Shown: positions 13,191 to 27,900 of the stretch, one piece after another | Position numbering within the stretch: the stretch's first letter is position 1 | Layout of the letters: every line of letters starts with the position of its first letter | Assembly (NCBI GenBank): GCA_948470475.1 | Contig: OX419341.1 | Coordinates: forward strand, 5,745,353-5,809,352 | DNA length: 64,000 nt | Direction: 5' to 3' | From: Galaxea fascicularis | Taxonomy: Eukaryota; Cnidaria; Anthozoa; Scleractinia; Euphylliidae | Notes under the pieces: generated by a model | Databases searched by the model: none | The model's input: only the letters and a program-made list of their open reading frames with translations | What the model was told of the DNA's origin: nothing | Made by a program: the position numbers and the translations under genes

Positions 13191-14033
13191 CGACTCTATC
13201 GATATTACGTGCAGGTTATCACAAAGCGAAGGAATAACAAAAACAGAACAAAGGCTTTGTGACCTTTTATTATCTGCTTATAACCTTTTTCATTAAAGTG
13301 TTTAGTTTTCGGGAAACAATTGTTTTATAGCTCATATTTTGAAAAGGGAACCGCTTTTCCGTCTAGAACGAAAGTAGTTCGGTGCCCGCCTACTTATTAG
13401 TATTAATTACATTTTTAGAAATGATACGTGGTTTACAAAGCCAGAGTGACTCAAACTGGCACAGAGACGCCGTTTCGACAACAAGCTTTCCTTGATGTAA
13501 AAAGATCTTTTGATTCCGTTATCTTGTTCATCGCAAATGAAGAAATGGAAAAGTAAAAACAATCAGCCAGTTGAGGAAAATATGCGTCCCTTGGTATCAA
13601 TTGCGACGAAATGCCGGGGAACCCGCACCGAAGAGATAGTAATACTTGAGCCGTCCTTTACGGGTTTGTCATTTCTGTGTTTATGATACAAGAATGAAAG
13701 AATCATGTTTCGGAAACTATAAAGAATTACCGCACAATTAACAACGTTTTGTACCAATAGAAGCTGCGGAAAATGAATATTTTAGGGGCATTTCCGGTGG
13801 CTTCAGAACAGAGTTCCGAATGGAATAAAGCTAATTAGATTTTTTGCATTTAATGGCACTGGCAACTTTTGCTGGTTAGCGAAAACTTAATTCCCTTTTC
13901 ACGTAAATTTTTGTTTTATAAATTCATATTAGGTTTGGAAATTCTTTCTTTAATTTCCGATCGATACTTCGGTGTCCAGCGGAAACCACTCGGTTTTTTT
14001 CTCGGCGGGAGGTCGTTTGTTTTCGTTTTGAAT
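13191..14033. other. Region upstream of INTU
   Basis: No coding sequence recognised. The last few hundred bases must contain the INTU promoter and the start of its 5' untranslated leader, but I see no clear TATA box. Confidence 0.45.
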
Positions 14034-14095
14034 ATGGCGGACGATTTGGTTTCACGGTGCGAAACAACATGAGCGAATTTGGAGCTTGTGGTTAA
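14034..14095 (+). promoter_or_regulatory. Two overlapping upstream ORFs in the INTU leader
   Basis: A 12-codon reading frame (14034-14072, starting ATGGCGGAC) ends in TGA, and the sequence ATGA at 14069-14072 restarts an 8-codon frame (14069-14095). Its stop lies four bases before the INTU start at 14100. If transcription starts upstream of 14034, both would be read before INTU and could lower its translation. The transcription start is not visible, so this is inference. Confidence 0.45.
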
Positions 14096-14099
14096 CATA

Positions 14100-15906
14100 A
14101 TGTATGTTGGCCAATATCATGATTATCCAAGATACGAGGATGAATCTTCGGAAGAAGAATGCGAACATTGCTCAAGGCAACACCGTCATTCACGCGGCAA
14201 ACCTGTGTAAGCATTGTTGAAATGCTAGACTATTTAAGCTTAATTGTACCGATAAGCAGTTGTGCAAGTTTGTTCTGTATCATGTCGTTAATTAATCAAG
14301 AGATTTCCAAATTTCGTAGACTTAACGCTCTGCTGTTTTAGCTTGGTAAAAGTTAACAATCATTTAATGAGAAAACAAACTTTTCTATCTCATAACTTAG
14401 CAATGTGTCAAGAACGTTTCAAAGCTTCTTCTGGCAGCTGTGGAAACCGACGTTGTCCCTGCGATGTTTTAATTTCGTTAATTTGCTTCCATGACATTTG
14501 CGGAATTGTGACATTATTATAGGGCCATCATAATTACGACTGAATTTAAGCTCATAAGCACGCTAGACGATTCAGTTAATTTTGAGTATGAATTTGATCG
14601 TATCGCCAAATTTCCTATTTTGAAACAGTTTGCCTCTGTTTTCCTTACTGGTTCATGTATATCAAACAGGTTTCGATTAAACGTAGCTGATCTAAACAGA
14701 AACATTCAGGCTCTAATGACTTTGACAACGAAATTTCTGGCTTGTTTCTACAGCGTAAGCGTGAAATTTATGTAGATTTGAAGTGTCAAGTCCTTTACTT
14801 TCAACACTAAGTGTGCGGTTTTAATTCGCATATTTCAGATTCGAAGAACCGCCGTGGGCCGGGCATATTAAAGAGAAAGGCGATGTATTTTACATCGAGC
14901 CGTTCCGTGAACCGCCTTCAAATGACTTGCTGGACTCGATGGAACATCTAAACATTTCTGAGAGCGATCAAGATGGCAGAGAGAGAAACAAGAGCAAACA
15001 AGGGCTTCGAAGTTTTAACTCCGTCAAGAAAATTTTACCGGGACTAAAGCGTGACAAAGTTGACGATCAAAGCAATAACGAGAGGAACTTAAGGCATTCG
15101 ACTTCGTATGGAGCTGTAGATGTCAACAAAGTATCTGGAAAGTTTCTCTGGAGAGAGGTTCAGCTGATTGTGACACCTCCAAAGGCCCATTCAGGGTCGA
15201 AGAATGACTTGGAAACCCTTCTGGGCATTATTCCCGGGAGAGACAAAGCTGGAAAGCTGGCGCAAAATGACAGTTACTCAGGATCAAGATTGTTCATCAA
15301 AGGATTTGTCCCTGATGGTCTTGCTTTGCGGAGTGGAGAGCTTAGAATAGGTGTGCAGTAATAATAATTGAATTACTGTACTGTGTAGTGTCAGACTGGC
15401 CTGACAGCTCTCTCCCTGCCTTTATGATTTGATTTATTGCCCGAGCACTTATTCACTTTAAGTTGCTTGGTATGTAAATTATACAGAGATTGGGAGGTCA
15501 AAATAGACAAATGGGCCTCAAAGTGAGCTATTACAGAAAACAACCATGGTTGATCCAAGGTGTTGTACTGTAATTGAAGCAGATGGGGTAGGGGCTCATC
15601 GGAATAGCATGTGCTTAGTTATATGGTAGGGGTATGGGTTCTTAATTACTAACAAAAATACATTGAAAGTGGGGTGCTTATTAGGAAGGGTGTGCTTATT
15701 GGAATGATGACACTGTTTCGAATCATTAGGGACTAGTAATTGCTGTAATGATTGTGGTGCACTGATAAGCCTGGTTCACACTTGTGACATAACGACGTAA
15801 TGGGAAGGTCAGACAAACAAAAAAGGTACCTCATGTTGATATTTTATGTCTCAAGTGTGAACACATCATAATGACATAGTAGGAACATAGTAACATGAAC
15901 ATATCA

Positions 15907-15939
<33 letters not shown>

Positions 15940-18900
15940 ATTATGTCTACATATGTTGTTAAATTGCCGGTATGTCACTAGTGTGAACCAGGCCATAGCA
16001 GTTACAAGGAACTGGGTCCTGTTACAGTGTCCTTACTAAAAAGGTGACCACAGGATACCCAGTGTATCTTATCATGAATTGAAGACTGCTGTGCATTCTC
16101 TCCTCTTCATTTAGCAAGTCACCTGTCAAATCTAAACATATGGCACAAGAACATTTCTTGTAGTTCACTGATCCAGCTTACAGTGCCTTAATGTTTTGAT
16201 TTACATGTAACCAATCAGGAATCAACAATTTTAGTTTTGACAAGGATGTCAGGTTGTTGCTGCAAAAGTAATGTGCATTCTTTGTACTGTAAGAATTCCA
16301 GTACCAAACTAAATACAGCTGTTGTAACTTTATACTGCTGTTATTCAGTTTGGGTGACTTGAAGGTTAGAAGTGGTAAAAATTACATGTAGATGTAAGCT
16401 TGTGAAAGTGGTTAGTTAGATTTATTCCTGACCAGGGGCTGGTTCCTGAAAGGTGTAATAACTTAATAATTTATCCCTGGAATAAGGCACATTTATACCT
16501 GGAATATAGTTCTTACACCTTTCAGGAACCAGCCCCAGGTATTTTCATGTACAAATTAGCAGGTTCTAGCCTTGCCTTCTGTTTATATTGCTTACATGCA
16601 GAGTGGGCAAGTTGGAGTACCAGAGATTCTGAAAACAGCTATGTGTTGTGGTTTAAATTGTTGTTTGGTTTAAGAATTGGAAAGCCAGTTTAGTTTAATT
16701 TTTATTTTAGTTTTGCTTTTTTTTGTTTAAAAATTTTTAGACCAATGAAAAAATTTTGTACTTGCATTTGTAACTGAGTATCAACACAATTAATTATATT
16801 GTTCTTTCTTTTGGAAGTGATTGCTGTAACTTCGAAACATACTGGTGATATTTTAATCTTTATTTATTATAAATTTCAGGGGATGTTCTTCTGTCACTAA
16901 ATAAACTAGATCTGAATTCCAGCAATGTTCACACAATACTTGCTGCCATTACTGGCCCAATGGAGGTGAGAATTTTAGTGTATTAATTAATTACAACTAC
17001 AGTGAAACCAACCAAATTTTCATGGCCGTATCTTGGTCTTATTAATAGGGTTCCACTGGAGATCAAATCACAGTTGCCATTTGATGTGAAGTTTAAAAGA
17101 ATAATAACAATAAAAGAAATGAATAATTTCCACTTTCAGATTACCCTCACAGTACAGAGAGTTATCCAGCCCAAGATATCGTCTCCAATCATCCGTCACC
17201 AAACACCTCCCAAGAATGACAGTCACCTCATCAAGTTAATAAGTGGAGAGTCACCTGTGCTGTCCAAACCAGATTTGAAGAATGTGCCTCATGTTGCTTT
17301 GTTTTTAACCATCACCTCAAGTGAGGAAGAGAATGAACCAGATCAGGTTTGTCTTTGACACCTTATACTGTACTTGACTTTTTACAGTTTAGATTACCAT
17401 TAATTTGATCTCAATGATAAAACTCAGTCGGCCATCTCTGAATTACCTCAGGCCTCTTTTTCAAAGCATGTCTTGGTGCTCACCCTTTCAAATGCAAATC
17501 AATTTTCACTCACACGTAAATTATTTCATGTGAATGAAAACTGATTTGCATATGAAAGGATTAGCACCAACACTTGCTTTGAAAAAGAGGCCCGAGGTAA
17601 TTCAGAAATGGCCTATTATCATGTACTAATAATAGTTGTCATAATTAGTATTCAATATTTAATTCTGAAGTATTAATTATTTTATTTGTTTATAATGTAG
17701 ATGTAAATGTTAAATTACACCTGCAAGGTAGCTCACACCAATATTTACATCATTTTTCATGCACTTCTACTGATTATTTCCTTTATGTTGGCATTAATAA
17801 ATGCCCAATCGTTAGTGAACAAAACTTTTTTTGACATAATAGGTTACCATAACAACATTATGACCTATTAGAAACACTTACTAATTTTAGCTTTTCAATT
17901 GGGTGACAATTACTCAAAAACAGTTTTGTGACTCCCATTTTTTGTCAAAAAATAAGAGCAGATTCAGAGCCACTTTAACTTCTTGAAAATTTAAAATGCA
18001 CTGGTTGGATTGTGATCATAAATTCCTTTATATTAATTGTTGTACTTTCAGGATATCCTTTATCAATATCCAAAATCTGAGGCAGCATCAAAGCTAGTTG
18101 CCCTCAGGGGAATGTTCCTGACCTTGAGTGATTTAATGTCGTCTGTGACTGGCACTACTGCAAACAGGTAAAAACATGATGTCACTTCTCCTTAGGATAA
18201 CTGGCAGAGGCAATTCATAATCATTTCTATACAACTTACATCTGTATTGTGTTTCAGACATAGATGTTTGGCAAAATGTGTTTTATTCTGTTGAGTTTTA
18301 GATTTACATGTACACTGTAAGTTCATTTATAATCTCGTGTCAATTCATCTTGATTACAATGTTCTTGTACTTTGCTCAATGTCCACTGGTACAGTCATGT
18401 GGTTATGTACTCATGTCCTTCCTATACAATATCCAGTGCGACAGTAACATGAATAATTTTTGTTTTCCTGAAATGTTTCAGTTCCACGCTGGTGCTTGAC
18501 AAAAAGCTTGTCCATGTCGTGTATTCCAAATCAGATAGAGATGTGTTGGTTATTGCCATGCCAGCTGAAAGGTGTGTTAAGTACATGTATTAACAAATTA
18601 ATGTATTTGATATATATTTGCATTATAGCTCAAAGGGATATTGACTTTTAAGAGTCAAAATGTCATAAGCCCTACTTTCCTCTGGGTTAAGTTTGTGCTG
18701 CACAGAGAAACTTCATGTACTGATTATGTATTGCTAGCAGGTCAAAAAGAGGCACTGTTGCCCAGGTAATTTTTCTTGCAACTGGACTTGCAATTAAATT
18801 GTCACAACACAAGTTGCATGAAAAATTGTCCAGAGTATTTGCTCCTGAAGTGAACACTTCTTGCAACATTTGCATTGCTCAGCAAGCATTGCATAAAGTA

Positions 18901-21900
18901 GAATCAATTTCTACTTCTCATTTATGATTACTGCAACATAAATATTGCAAGACATTGATTTCAGAGTGTGTTAGACTTGGCAATATCCTGTGCTTTTTGG
19001 CTAGTTGCAACAGCACAACAAAATTATATTGAGACAAGTTGCATGAAAAGCTGCCCAGTGTAACAGTGTCTTTATAGAGTATTTTGGTCTTATCCTTGAA
19101 ATATTTGATGTTATCTATCTTTGTTCTAATGTAGAATACCTCTAGCTCACTTTCAGAAGATAGTTGCCGACATAACACAGATTCTATCCCTCACATTTGG
19201 CTCAATGCAGAGGTATGGCTGTCTACTCTTCTGCCTTGACATAATGTACTTTTAGTGAGTTCAGCCTAACAGGCTTCCCTAAAGAAGCAAAACAGTTATA
19301 ATAATAAACTATATTTTTATTCACATTTCATTCTCTTTGTACAGAGCATTCTGCGACAAGGCAAACAAACCACGACTAGACCACCTTTTTTCACTACTGT
19401 TTGAGAAAACCCTTGCTAAGCCTCCTGGAGAAACTGATGAAGTTAGTCATCTTAATAAGCTGTCTGATTTGGTGCCTGGTGTCCAGTGGTTGAATCTTCC
19501 TTTGAGTGTAGAGGTGAGTGGGGGTGATGTTTTAAAGTCGCAAAATGGCCACACATACATGTTATTACTATAGTGTTTCTGAATTGTAGAAGTTAGGCTG
19601 ATTTCACTTCCTCAGTCTTTTGCTCCCCCCTTTTAAATTTGACTGGGCAATACTAAGACTTAATCATTCCTAATAAAAAAAAAGAGACTTTATCGGTCGT
19701 ACAATGAAACATGTCACAGTTTTCTGCTGGAGCTTTCAGTGATGTTTTCCTAACAAAGGAATGAAATCCATATAGGTGTGGTGGTTTACTAATTATTTTC
19801 TAGGTTTAGCAGCTCTTAGCCACTTTGATCCTCATTACAATATTAATGTATAGGTGTACAGGTAATTACACAGCTGGTGTTAATAAAATGCCTAGTCTAA
19901 CTACATGTACATGTGAAAAACAGTTTTCTGAAAAAAAAGGAATTAATCTTCCCTTTTCTGTGGCACATTTACACTATACTTGAAGTATTACATGACATCA
20001 AGCAACAGTTATTTAGCCTGAGCACTGTAGAAAGACACTGGACTGGAGCAAGTGTTTCACTAGACTTACAGTACTATGGTTTCTTCAAGCTGTGTAGAGA
20101 GAATGACTTTATTTTTCCTATAATTATATCAAATGAGACCTACAGTATTATTGTACTTGGATTATCTTCATACAGGTCAATGTTCACTGTTGCCTCAATG
20201 ATTTGGAAGCAGCTGATTATGGAGAATTTGTAAGTATTTTGGTTGTTTTAGCGATGTTTAATAGACTCAGAACCATAAACACTTAAAAAAATTCTGGAAT
20301 GTCAGAATGATTGTATTGCATAAGAAAACCAATCAGATACACGATGGTTTCCAGTAGTGCTGGTGGTGGATATTTACCTCGCTGCTTCACAGCTTGGTAA
20401 ATATCCACCACTAGCCACCTCCACTTCGATGGTGAATGGTTGTTAAATGTTCACAGTTATGTGAACTTCACAGTAAAACATTACTGGGCAAAACGAAAAA
20501 CAAACATAAACCCGATTTGATGCAAGTTTCAACTCCCCCTTATGGCCAGAACTTTATTATCTTCTATTAATTTTGGTTTCACTTTACTTGCTTTGCCCAC
20601 AGGCAGATGACTATTTTCAAATTAGGAGATTATATACAATTTTAGGTTCCAGTATATTTTATAAGGTAAGTGAAACTTTTCAATATATCAGTCAGTGAGT
20701 GGGTCGGTCAGTTTGTCGTCAGTCTGTCAGTTGGTTTGTTGGTTGGTCAGTGTGTCCTAGATTATTAGGGGCACCTACACATCCTGGTAACATTGCGAAT
20801 TAGGCACTCTAAGAATGTTAATGTTAATGTGCTTTGCATTATAAATTATAATTAATTTTTTTTCATAGGTACCAAAAGACAACAAGAAATTGTAAATCAA
20901 AGATAATCATAGTACATGCGTGATTTTGCATCATTATCAGGTGCCTATTTTGACCGTGGTTGTGGTGTTTTTGTTTCCTTTATTGCAGGGATATTTAGTC
21001 GTGAATCACTTAACCAGAGAAGATTTAGAAGATGTTGTATTATATTGTAAATATCACTGTTTGCTTGCCATGAGTGCAGAGCAGAGGGTCGGGCAGTTGG
21101 TCATCTGGAGAGAGGTATGTGCATCCTTGTAGTATACCAGTTGTTGAGACCAGCTTTCAGGATAAGATGTGGCTGCCTGCAGCCAGTTGTTGAACTACTT
21201 TCATTATTAAATATTCAATATCAACTTAAATACACAAGCCTAATTTCAATATGCTAATCCGTAACAACCCTTAATACCGTAGACCTTCAGATCAGCAATT
21301 TTCTTCAAATTTGGATTTTTGGGTTAAAGTAATGATTGAAATGTGACCTCTAATGTAAAAAAATATATATATTGAAAACGATTAAATATTGGCGGAGAAA
21401 TGGCGGTTTTAAGTTTTGGCTAGAAGTGAAATTTACTCTTTTGACTGACATTCTTAGCGCTGTTTTCTCGAATCAATTTTTTTACTTGAAGGGGACACTT
21501 TAAAGAGCTAAAACTCAAAGGGATTATTTGTTCGTTTGCCCTCAAATTATGACAGTGGCTAGATTAACAGGGAAACAACAAAACCGTATCTACGAACTTT
21601 TTATTTTGAAATTTTTTTTTTCTCTGTCAGAGCGATTTTTGTACGATCATTCCACATTTTTTTAATGCTATTTTGAAAATGTTCTTTAACATTTCACTGT
21701 GACTGAGTATGACAAAACACAGACACGGTTTCTTAGCGCTTTGTGTCCGGAAACCGAAGAACAAATTACATTAGTGAAAGGCTAAATTCGCTTTGACTTG
21801 TGGCTTTGAGGTGATTCGGACGCTCGCATTTAGAGGTCGTAAAAAAGTCTACAATTCATTTTATTTCAAAGTTCTTGGTAAAGTTTGACAGTCAGCTCTA

Positions 21901-24900
21901 TAAGCTTGAACTTGATATATGGGTTTAGGTATCTACAGTTTAAATCGGACGCGATACATTGCTTGGACGCGACACACCCCTGAAGGTATACGACAACCTT
22001 AAGTTAAGGACCTTGCAATTGAATCATTTTCCAACTTTAAAAATTATGGATGTTTGTCTAATAATTCAATTCTGATTTCTTTCATCACGTCAAACTTGTT
22101 AAGGTTTTTCCATCAAGAAGACAAGAGGGCAGATCACAGAGCAGGAGAGGTCAGGATGACGATTACCAGGAACCAGCTGGGAGATATTTTCTACTCATTG
22201 TTGGCATGGTGAGAGTAGTACTAACATCATTTAAGGCCAATTACAGACATTTCCACAGAAAGGCAGAAGAACTCTTTCGTATTCAGTTAATCGTCAATCG
22301 TTAGTGATCGCCACCAACACACTTGACGGTAATTTATTGAACATAGATCATCAAAATTGTGTTTCAGATCATGAAGAAAAGCTAAATAAATCGCGAAAAC
22401 ACAGAAAAATGTTATAATTATTATAACGATGCCTTCGTGCCACTATTGATTTTAACTTAAATTTTCCACAGAATGATGATTAACATGTTCACTGCTTGCG
22501 GTGTACGTGCGTGTTTTTCTTTTAATGCGGTACCGTATTATCTGACAGAAGTAACATAGTTTGTTGCAGTGAACCACATGCAGTGCTGTACTCTACCAGA
22601 GGCCGGTGGCCATTGGCGACTTAGTTTAATGTTTTGCTTGTGGGCAACCAGGAAATATTGGTTTTTGCACCAAACTTACGTATACAGTGTAATAATACTG
22701 GACACTGTAGGTCCCAAGGCCTTAGAGGTTCTTGCCTCCCAACTACTTTTCTTAGAGCACAGCCTTGCACATGAATGAAAGTAGAAGCTAATATTAACGA
22801 TCAGCTAAGTCAAATTCCATTTTTTCAGCCAAAGTTAGTAGTTATGTCCAACGCGAGCTTTTCTAAGGTGAACGGGCCTTGTTGTTTGGTCGTTTCTTTG
22901 TTGTACGTGATGCATGAATCTTCCTTTATGCCTGTTTCAGAAACATTGGCTCACGTGCGTCCTGCTTGAGGCTGGTGGTATCTCTAAACAGTAAGTGTTT
23001 GGTACAGGCTACAATGGTTTGTGTACATATCCATGAAAAAGCAATTCCAGGGGTTCAGTTTTGAACAGTCATGTTGAGATAAGTTTATTGTATCTCGCAG
23101 TTTGTACGCGCGCTGTGATTGGTCAATTTTGCGGGCCGTATTCTACTTTACGGTCCACTAGATTTGAAAGTTTCCGTTCCCGCGCGTCCGATTAACCCTG
23201 GAGATGTAATAAATATCTTCTCGGTCTACTGTAACCTCGTTTTTTCCCGTTGATTTATGGCGCGCGCGTAAGCGAACGGGAAAAAAACTCGGTCCGCAAC
23301 TTACAGTATAGACCTCGAACTTGGTCAGTAAGAGATATTATTATTTCTATCCGGCAATGGAAAACGACATGTTCCCTCGCCTTTCTTGGAATGAAGGTTC
23401 TTACATCAGAGATTCAAAGCCTGTCTTGTGGAGATAGAAGCAGAAAGGAAACTTCCTTGAACATTCTTTTCAAGGGAAGTTATGCTTATGCCTGGGAACA
23501 GTTTTGTTATCCTTATAATTATAATTTGTCCACACCCTCTCTTCTTCCAAAACTTTGAAAATAGGGTTAGACGTATTTTCTTAGTCGTGTAGTATTCGTT
23601 TCATAACGTTTCTTTTTATTTATTGTTTTACTTCAAGGGCCGAGGGTCATCCTCCTCCCAACACTTATTATGTGGATCAAGTGAAGAACACACTACATCA
23701 GATTGAAGCGCTGGATATCCCCTCCGTGTGTGAGGCGAAGTACGTGGTGAAACATAAATTATCTCGAATAATGAGTTATTTTGTGGATGTGTGACTGTGT
23801 TAGCGTGCGACAGGAAGCAAACGTCTTTCCAGAATCAAGCACGAAAATGTAAATGCACACTGGCTAGAGTAATCGGGAGTTGCTCTTACAGACAGATTTG
23901 GACAAGACTTAACGCCAATTGTTTACAATTTGTACCTTCACTTTCATATACGTGACCTGTTGCGGCCGTATGCCCTTGATGACAACTTGATTTACGATGG
24001 TCTTAAGATTCGCGTTAGTTGTAACTCTACAAGTTTGTGATGTGCGTGATTACAGTTCAGTGCAGCATGTGGCTTAGAACGTGATAACGGCCTGTATACC
24101 CTGCAATACCCTACGAGCAGAATCTCCTTCGATCTTCCCAAAAAAATCGGGAAGATAAAGGAGACTCTGTTAAAGCCCTCGACAATTCCTATTGAGAATG
24201 CTCGGAATTCAAATGTAAGCAAGTCTCGATACATGTAAGTAGCCGCCACGTTTGTCGATCGATCGAAAACAAGGCAGCGATTCTTACGAGTGATCCAACG
24301 CAACCGGTTTGACCAGCTCGAAGCTGGACCGACTCATCTATTTCATTGGATGAGCAACAAATCAAAGAATGCCGAGGCCGTTAGCAGCGTCTCCTTCCTC
24401 TTCCCGATTTTTCTAGGATGATCTGAGGAGACTGCTTGTAGGGTAGCCCGGCCAGTGGTGACCGGAAAAAACAGTTAGGGCAAGGGGATCAAAATGAAAT
24501 GTTTACATGTGACTAGAACCAGTTTGTCCACGGCCATTGCAGATAGTAACAGTTTTTATTTCTATTTCCACAGTTTACGAAGTCCTCGCAACCCTCCACT
24601 GGCCTCAGCGGATACACTTCTACTTAACCCACCCACCACAATGCCACAGAAGGCTTCCTCCAGCTTTGGTGGCTCGGACGCGCTCACTCCACAGAAGAAA
24701 CATGGCAGTTTGGACAATTTGAGACTACAAGGTACAGTTACAGGTAGAAAGTAGCAAGACGTTTTTTCCTGAAAATTATACTGCAAACAAAAGAGTGTTG
24801 TGTCCAAATGTTTTCTTGTGCTCCTTTGAACGTTGGTTGTGCCAACTTTTTGAATCGGGTGTGGAGGGGACTGTTTTGGTACCAACTGTGAGAATCATTG

Positions 24901-27900
24901 AGCCGTGACTTTTGGTCACGTGTTCAGAGTTAGTTTTACCGCGCAAAGTAGAGACGAGCATGTAGGTTTTCCGATATAGGTTTTCGAGATAGGTTTCGAG
25001 TGTGTTTTTCGAGTGTTGTTAAGGCGAGTGACACTGAGTTTCGACCATTAAAGGAGTTGCGTTTTGAAAAGAAGTAACATTTATTCCCATTCCGTTCATT
25101 ACACCAACCCCTTCGCCTAAGTAACTTCTGTATTTTTCTTTACCTTTTTCAAGTTTCGGTTGTAATCACAAGCGATGCTTTTAACAAATTATGCGATGTG
25201 TGAAACATGTATTTATGTACATCGCATAATTTGTTACTTTTTCTTGCTAATGGCGTCATGACCACGCCGAAACATCGGCGTTTTTATATATACTTTTGAA
25301 TTTTCAGTTAGTGATGCTAACTCAATCTAATCAATGCTAAAAATAAGCCTCCATCTCCTCACCTGTGTACTCTTGTTATATAGGATTTAAAAGTATATTA
25401 CGAAAAAGCTGTGTCATAATGTAGATACCCTTAAGAGGCTGCTTCTGATTGGTAAAGTCTTTACATCTTTAATTTCCAGATGAGGTAGAGTCTTCCGACA
25501 GTGGCAGTGTACCGTCGGCGCTCCGTCGGAGAGGTTCGGACAGTTCCGGGAGTGTCGGCAGCTTTGGCGCCAAGGGTAAACTGAGGTCATTCCGGTCCCA
25601 GTTCTCGCTCAACACTGCCGGCACGTTTAGAAAGAGCTTACCTGAAAATATTCCTGATTTGTCCTCGATGGTCACATCCAAGTAAGTTGAAAATGATGTT
25701 GCTGGACCGTTGGTGTTAAGTTGATGTTAAAAGAAAAGTGCATTGCCCCTTCTTTCATGGTGAATCAAAAAAGGAAAGAGAGAAGGAGGTGGGGGTGGGG
25801 GACGGGAGGAGAGGAGAGGACAGAAGAAGAGAAGGGGGGGTGGGGGGCGTGAGGGTAGCGTGGTAAAAGTGAAGGCCCGAGGAATACGTCAACAAATCTG
25901 TTTCAACCACCGCTGCAAAGATCTTGGTCTTGTTGCTGCCGGACTTCTACTTAAGTCCCCGTTGAACACACAAGAGGCTATTCAGATCGTCAAAGCCACC
26001 TGCAGACGATTGATCCGAGCGCAGATTAACGACTGTCACAGAAGACTGAACCACTGATCGAAACCACCAATCACGGTTTACAGTCTTCATAGCCAGTGAC
26101 AACAAGGCTCAAATGACAGCCGACCAATAAAATGAGGATTTATATAGTGCTTTATCCCAAGGCTCAAAGCGCTTTACAACACTTTATGGGGGACTTTGCC
26201 AGACTGCTTTTTTAGGCGCAAATTGCAGCCACGCAGTTTACAATCTTATTAGAATAAATAGTAGGATCAACACAGGTGCCCCCAGAACAGAATAAGTTAT
26301 AGACCATCACACCGGGGACTACGTCCTCTACTCTTTCCGATTAGTGTGTGGGTTCTTTAACGTCCCACACCAGTGCTGTGAGACGGATCCTCCGGTTTAT
26401 CGTCCTTATCCGAGAAGACTAGAAAGTCTAACCATTTGCAGATGTCATTACAAAGGTAGCACCTTCTCCTCACTTATTTAAAGAGCCTGAGTGTTGGTCC
26501 GGCCGGGGCTTGAACCCCCGACCTCCCGCACTGCAGTCCGGTGATCTACTAACTGACTTCGCTGACCAATCACATCAACGACAAGAGTATTTAGTATATA
26601 ACACCTACTGATGGTACACAAATCACTTGACTCTGATGGTGGCTTCCGCCCAGGTTGTCGAAACGTAACTCAATATCACCAGAAACAGTCCTTCTCAGGA
26701 ATACACTCACCCCGACAATCGTACTTCACTTCACTGTTATTAAAATCGTAAATGGTTTGAACCCAGGACTGAGGAATTGATATTCATTTCATCCTTAGCC
26801 TTGGTGTTTTAGTTTTTCACCTGCTTGACCTGATTTACATATCGTATATCGATCATCGAATCCAAAATGAGAGATACATATATTGCAAGGAATTAAAGAA
26901 AGACAGGAATGAATACGGGGTCTATGTGGGACGACTTTTTTCATATCACTTTTTTATATGTTCATTATCGAATCAGGCGGATAAATAAATAGCGGCAGTT
27001 ACAAATCGGGTTTTATTTTGTGCTATTTCTTGAAGGCTGACCTGCGGTACAGAAAACACGTTATTTCATTATTTGAGCTGGGACTCATTCCATGGCATTG
27101 TGGTTTGTCCGAGTGATGGAGATACGCCCGCCACTGGAGGGATGGTGCATGCCGAGGTGGTGAACACTTTCCACAAAACTTGTTTGTCCATGCGTAGATT
27201 GTTTTCTCCTTATTACAAACAGGTGGGTTGAATGAAATATTTGCAGCTCCTCTACATCTGCTACACAAAAGGTGTTGTTTTCTTTTTAAGCCATCGGCTT
27301 AAACATTGTATGTATCTTACTTTAAGTTCTCATCGAGTTGAAGATTTACTTGCTCTTCTCGCAACAAAACTGTTTTCTCCATTATAGCGTTTAAAAGAAA
27401 AGGACCAGAAGACACGGTTTGCGTGCAGCGGAATGCAAGATGTTATTGAGCACGGTGTACTGTTTCATCGGACGCCAGACAATGCAACGGAGCAGAAGAA
27501 GGCTGCCACAGTCCTCAAGTATTGGGTCATAGGGTGCGTGAACTTTTTATAACAGAAAAAAAGTGTTGTCGAAACTCTGACGAGCGATGAGCTCGCAAGA
27601 GTGAGTGCTTGTGGAAATTTACTAAGAGTTTGTCGTATGGGGTATTTGCGACCTTGGTCACATGATTGAATTCTTTTCCCTCTGTCGTCTCCAAACTAAA
27701 TTAATAACAATAGGCTATTTTCAATATATTAAAAATTCAGGTTAGGACAAAGGATATAGTCAAATTCATGTTAATCAAAGTCAAAGTTATGTTGATCATC
27801 GTTCACATTCCTTGCAATTCGTTTCCATTATTTTTGTTCCCTGGCCCTCGCTATCAAGCTGAATTTTCGAAAGTAGCCCATTCAGAACACCAGTAATTGC

